The notes under the pieces: model-generated | What the model saw: only the letters and a program-made list of their open reading frames with translations | Database searches by the model: none | Told to the model about the DNA's origin: nothing | Shown: in pieces, positions 43,411 to 45,787 of the stretch | Layout: the number at the start of each line of letters is the position of its first letter | Numbering within the stretch: the first letter of the stretch is position 1 | Translations under genes and position numbers: made by a program | Assembly: GCA_964636655.1 (NCBI GenBank) | Contig: CAZWTK010000017.1 | Location: 1 to 45,787 of the forward strand | DNA: 45,787 bases | DNA from: Fen-549 sp964636655 | Lineage (GTDB): Bacteria; Actinomycetota; Thermoleophilia; Gaiellales; Gaiellaceae | Reading direction: 5' to 3'

Positions 43411-43517
43411 TGTCTCGTTAGTTGCACTATGGCGGGTTGATAGCGCTTCATCTATCCCCGCTTGGTGCTTGACCGCGCTGGTTGACTTGCTTCACCGCTC
43501 AGAGAGCCAAGATCCCG

Positions 43518-43545
43518 CGTATATAAAAGGCAAATCGGCGCTCAA
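43518..43545 (-). promoter_or_regulatory. Promoter-like pair TTGAGC-16-TATACG for the candidate RNA
   Basis: On the minus strand TTGAGC (43545-43540) and TATACG (43523-43518) are 16 bp apart in an unusually AT-rich patch. They lie downstream of the marP stop codon, which would be odd unless another transcript starts here. Confidence 0.4.
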
Positions 43546-43598
43546 ACGGCGCTTCCGAGTGCGCTCAGAGCTTGACAGGAGCCCGCCGGTGGGAGGCT

Positions 43599-44729
43599 TC
43601 AGTCCAAGCAGGCGCCGGTGGAGACACTGCCGTGGCCGCGCTGCTCGAGAAGAGCGCGGGCGAGCTTGCTCGACGTGCCGTAACCGACGTCTGTCCCCCG
43701 CTTGGCCCCGAACACCGTCAGCTCGACGGCGCCGCGCTCGTTCACGACCGGACCGCCCGAGTCGCCCGGAAGCACCTTGCCGCGCAGGCTGGTGATCGAA
43801 CGGCTGACGACCGCGCCGGCGTAATTCGGAGAGAAGAGAATCTCGGTCGAGCCGACGCGGGCCGGCTCCGCCCTGAAAGGACCGTCGCCGGGGTAGCCCA
43901 GTACGGCCCCGGTATCGCCATAGCCCGGGCTGGCCAGGCGAAGCGGCTTCACGCCGAGCCCCGGCACGAAGAGCAAGGCGAGATCATTGGTGGTATCGAA
44001 GACGACGACGCGAGCAGAGCGCGACGAGCGCCCCTGCGCCTGAACGCTGATCGTGCTTCCGCCCGCTACGACATGCGCCGCGGTAACCACGTAGCCGTTC
44101 TTCGCCACCCAGCCCGAACCAGCGTAACCGATGCCACAGGCCTCCGATCTCACCCTGACCACACTCTGTTCGCTCCGCTGCAAGGCAGTGCGAGCCAGCA
44201 CGGTCGCATCCGGCGCCTGAGACGGAGCAACCGGCCCGACGATCAACGGGAAGGGATCGATGCCCGCGAGGGCGCTCATGACATCCTGGGGCGGCAGCGT
44301 CGAGATCAGCGACGAAAGCAGAGCGGATTGCCGAGTCCGCTCACGCACCACCGAGGTCTGAGGAAGATGGAAAGTGACCGCCGCCACGATCCACAGCACC
44401 GCGATCGCCGTAGCTCCCCCGAGTACCAACCCGCCCAGAGCGTCGACCAGCCTGAACGGCGTCAACCTGAGCGCGTCTCGGAGCACACCTCCCGTCAACG
44501 CGCCCACGGTCTCCAGGGCGATCGCAAGCACCATTGCCCCGGCAAGCGCCACCAACGGCGTGTAGGGCGAGTTCGAGCCCGAGAACACGACAGGGGCCAG
44601 GCGCGCGCCAAGGTACAGGCCTCCCAGCACGCCAACCAGCGACAGACCGCCGACGATGAGTCCCTTGCGGGCCCCGCCAAAGGCGAGTAACACGATGAAC
44701 GCCACGGCGAGCCAGTCGACTAGAGCCAC
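43599..44729 (-). CDS. marP: MarP-type membrane serine protease (CvpA + trypsin-like domains)
   Basis: This 376-residue protein has an N-terminal CvpA-like region with four membrane segments (about 4-20, 24-42, 58-78, 97-119), then an extracytoplasmic trypsin-like domain (about 180-370). The catalytic triad is His219 (VTAAHVV), Asp249 (TTNDLAL) and Ser324 (GDSGGP). Cys198 could pair with Cys374 near the C-terminus. In Mycobacterium tuberculosis MarP is needed for acid resistance and acts on cell wall hydrolases, which may link it to the NlpC/P60 protein here. GTG 44729 has the -10 box TAACCT six bases upstream and no Shine-Dalgarno, so the mRNA may be leaderless. Confidence 0.92.
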   Translation of the reverse strand: MALVDWLAVAFIVLLAFGGARKGLIVGGLSLVGVLGGLYLGARLAPVVFSGSNSPYTPLVALAGAMVLAIALETVGALTGGVLRDALRLTPFRLVDALGGLVLGGATAIAVLWIVAAVTFHLPQTSVVRERTRQSALLSSLISTLPPQDVMSALAGIDPFPLIVGPVAPSQAPDATVLARTALQRSEQSVVRVRSEACGIGYAGSGWVAKNGYVVTAAHVVAGGSTISVQAQGRSSRSARVVVFDTTNDLALLFVPGLGVKPLRLASPGYGDTGAVLGYPGDGPFRAEPARVGSTEILFSPNYAGAVVSRSITSLRGKVLPGDSGGPVVNERGAVELTVFGAKRGTDVGYGTSSKLARALLEQRGHGSVSTGACLD

Positions 44730-44735
44730 CTGCGA

Positions 44736-44741
44736 AGGTTA
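44736..44741 (-). promoter_or_regulatory. -10 box TAACCT of marP (leaderless)
   Basis: On the minus strand TAACCT is followed by six bases and GTG 44729, the same geometry as in four other genes of the window. Confidence 0.55.
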
Positions 44742-44891
44742 CAGCGGGACTGCGCCGAGAAGTCCGCCTCCTCCGGGGCGCGCCGAAAATGCCGAACTAC
44801 CCGCAGCGAAGCCCGGAGTTCGGGGTCGCTTGCTTCTCCTACCGATGAAAGTCGTCATGCTCCCAAACGGGGAGCGGGCTTTGGTTGGTAG

Positions 44892-44897
44892 TACAAT
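44892..44897 (+). promoter_or_regulatory. -10 box TACAAT of tRNA-Asp
   Basis: TACAAT ends 10 bp before the first base of the mature tRNA, a normal distance for a short 5' leader. No clear -35 element was found. Confidence 0.5.
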
Positions 44898-44907
44898 GCT
44901 CCGGCTC

Positions 44908-44981
44908 GGGGGCGTAGTTCAGCTGGTTAGAACGCCGGCCTGTCACGCCGGAGGTCGCGGGTTCGAGTCCCGTCGCTCCCG
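44908..44981 (+). tRNA. tRNA-Asp (GUC anticodon)
   Basis: The cloverleaf has acceptor GGGGGCG with CGCTCCC (one G-U), D stem GTTC/GAAC, anticodon stem CCGGC/GCCGG with loop CTGTCAC (anticodon GTC), T arm with GGTTCGAGTCC, and G as discriminator. CCA is not encoded. Confidence 0.95.
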
Positions 44982-44989
44982 TCCTCTCC

Positions 44990-45025
44990 GCGAAAAGTCC
45001 CCCGGCTACGCCGAAGACTTTTCGC
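44990..45025 (+). terminator. Hairpin after tRNA-Asp, GAAAAGTC-type arms
   Basis: A perfect 10-bp outer stem GCGAAAAGTC/GACTTTTCGC and an inner CGGC/GCCG stem start nine bases after the tRNA. It is likely the terminator. The GAAAAGTC/GACTTTTC arms recall the intergenic elements at 6031-6098 and 8224-8290. Confidence 0.6.
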
Positions 45026-45127
45026 AGTATTACTTCTATGCAGAGTCACGCGCCTTCGGCGCGGGTGACTCGTCTGCCCCCAGAAGCAGGGCGGGCTGAC
45101 CGCGATTGTGGTCGGTGTTCGTGATCT

Positions 45128-45782
45128 GTGTGTTGGGGACAGCGTTTGGTGTGCCACGCCCGTCATGCCGGTCGCGGCGGCCGTTCATGGGTCCGCGCGC
45201 TCAGCGGCGCCCCGAGAAAGCGACAGCGATTCTCATCGTACGACCAGCCTGCGAAAAGCGGTTTGCCGACCCGGTTCGATTGGCCAGTCGTAGAAGACAT
45301 ATGCGCCTCGCTCCGGAAGGCCACCGCGCTCGAGCGAGCCGCCCGCCCGATCTGGTTCTTCCTCGTCGGAGCGGTGAACATGACGGCTGTATTCCTGACC
45401 GTTTTCCTTCTCCTCGAACATGGCCCGCCACCCCTGCTCTACTCCGCTCTACTCCGTGCTGTTCGTTGCCGCCTTCGACGCCGTCACCTTCGTGCTGCTC
45501 GTGCGGATGTCCGGCAACGGTGGCGGCCGGCACGACAGCCACAAGCTTGCTCGGGTCGCCGGTCTGCTCGCCTTCTTCGTCGTCTTCGCGGTGCGCGCGG
45601 ATCTGGAGAATGGGTTCGCGGGCAGGAGCTTCGTTTCTCTCGCCGCCGTCTACGCGTTCTGGAAGCTCTGGCGCTCGACCAACGGCGAACGCCGGTGGAG
45701 AGTCCAACCAATCCGTGATTCGATCCGGCGCGGGCTAGCTGTCCTGCCTACAGACGTTGTGAACGCGGCTGATCGGAGGTAG
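45128..45782 (+). pseudogene. Small membrane protein gene broken by a 10-bp duplication
   Basis: Two frames share one product. The first (open from 45128, conserved-looking from about 45280) gives EDICASLRKATALERAARP, a membrane segment (FFLVGAVNMTAVFLTVFLLLE) and HGPPPLLYS. The second continues with LYSVLFVAAFDAVTFVLLVRM, another segment (VAGLLAFFVVFAV) and ends at 45782. The frames switch exactly at a tandem 10-bp repeat CTCTACTCCG (45437-45446 and 45447-45456); removing one copy joins them without loss. The intact protein would have three or four membrane helices. The function is unknown and the start codon is uncertain. Confidence 0.65.
45437..45456 (+). repeat. Tandem 10-bp duplication CTCTACTCCG x2
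   Basis: Two perfect copies lie head to tail at the frame switch of the membrane protein pseudogene. Ten is not a multiple of three, so the duplication itself causes the frameshift. Confidence 0.9.
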
Positions 45783-45787
45783 GCCCC

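Larger units (their letters stand above)
43277..43511 (-). ncRNA. Candidate small RNA with three shared-loop hairpins
   Basis: On the minus strand a possible transcript of about 235 nt runs from a promoter-like pair (43518-43545) to an intrinsic terminator. It contains three hairpins, at 43390-43410, 43350-43372 and 43286-43312. Each presents ATGCGGC in its loop. The first two stems are GGCCCC/GGGGCC-based, whereas the third is an unrelated TGAAGCGGGC/GCCCGCTTCA stem followed by six U. A constant loop with different stems suggests that the loop is the functional part, as in RNAs that titrate a protein or pair with mRNAs. Alternatively this is the long 3' end of the marP transcript. Confidence 0.4.

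Noticed and set aside
43269..43451. 60-codon minus-strand frame with two APMRRGP repeats
   Set aside because: The frame runs through an intrinsic terminator before its stop codon, and its repeats are explained by the repeated hairpins, so an RNA element fits better.

Overview
The window is a high-GC bacterial chromosome segment with dense genes on both strands. Class II B12-dependent ribonucleotide reductase, a PabB of the kind found in PabAB fusions, a MarP-type protease, a WhiG/FliA-family sigma factor, a sulfate CysPTWA system and several apparently leaderless genes together suggest an actinobacterium, probably Thermoleophilia-like (Solirubrobacterales/Gaiellales). That placement is an inference from gene content, not a phylogeny. 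A run of exactly 100 N at 42333-42432 shows that this is a draft scaffold. No phage, insertion sequence, CRISPR array or plasmid module was seen.

Layout. 1-4.6 kb: 3' end of a sensor kinase with its OmpR-type regulator, three small proteins (STAS-like, PRC-barrel-like, short conserved), a CAP-domain secreted protein, an NlpC/P60 wall hydrolase and tRNA-Thr(CGU). 4.7-10.6 kb: a GH63-like glycosidase, a seven-repeat FG-GAP propeller protein and a three-PAS hybrid histidine kinase, with a related intergenic element downstream of each of the last two. 10.7-16.6 kb: holB-tmk, divergent from a GalE-like epimerase, then nrdJ behind a 424-bp leader. 16.7-21.2 kb: ECF sigma factor with membrane partner, a CTP-synthase-like amidotransferase homologue, pabB and a secreted M14 peptidase. 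21.2-27.4 kb: an HTH-TPR regulator divergent from a previously unlisted 25-residue peptide gene, an SDR enzyme, a degenerate MBL protein, PadR with a kinase, an endonuclease V homologue and a PAS-GAF protein. 27.5-34.9 kb: VOC dioxygenase, cysK-cysE, a frameshifted Ca2+/cation antiporter, a DrrAB-type ABC exporter and a degenerate CheB. 35.3-38.8 kb: the sulfate importer operon. 38.9-45.8 kb: an HD-GYP regulator, a WhiG/FliA sigma factor, a two-TM acidic repeat protein, a candidate small RNA, marP, tRNA-Asp(GUC) and a broken membrane-protein gene.

How the genes fit together. Sulfate import (CysPTWA) supplies the cysK-cysE pathway, and cysK has a 27-bp dyad over its promoter. Signalling genes are numerous, and several (CheB-like, STAS-like, EndoV-like, MBL-like, CTP-synthase-like) lack residues normally needed for the family activity.

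Most notable: (1) the XRE-TPR regulator at 21224-22558 facing a tiny hydrophobic peptide gene (22681-22758) with a perfect Shine-Dalgarno and three regularly spaced half-sites between them, which resembles an RRNPP-type peptide-sensing pair; (2) a minus-strand candidate RNA at about 43277-43511 with three hairpins whose stems differ but whose loops share the same seven bases, ending in an intrinsic terminator; (3) at least five genes with a TANNNT -10 box exactly 6 nt before the start codon, implying leaderless mRNAs.
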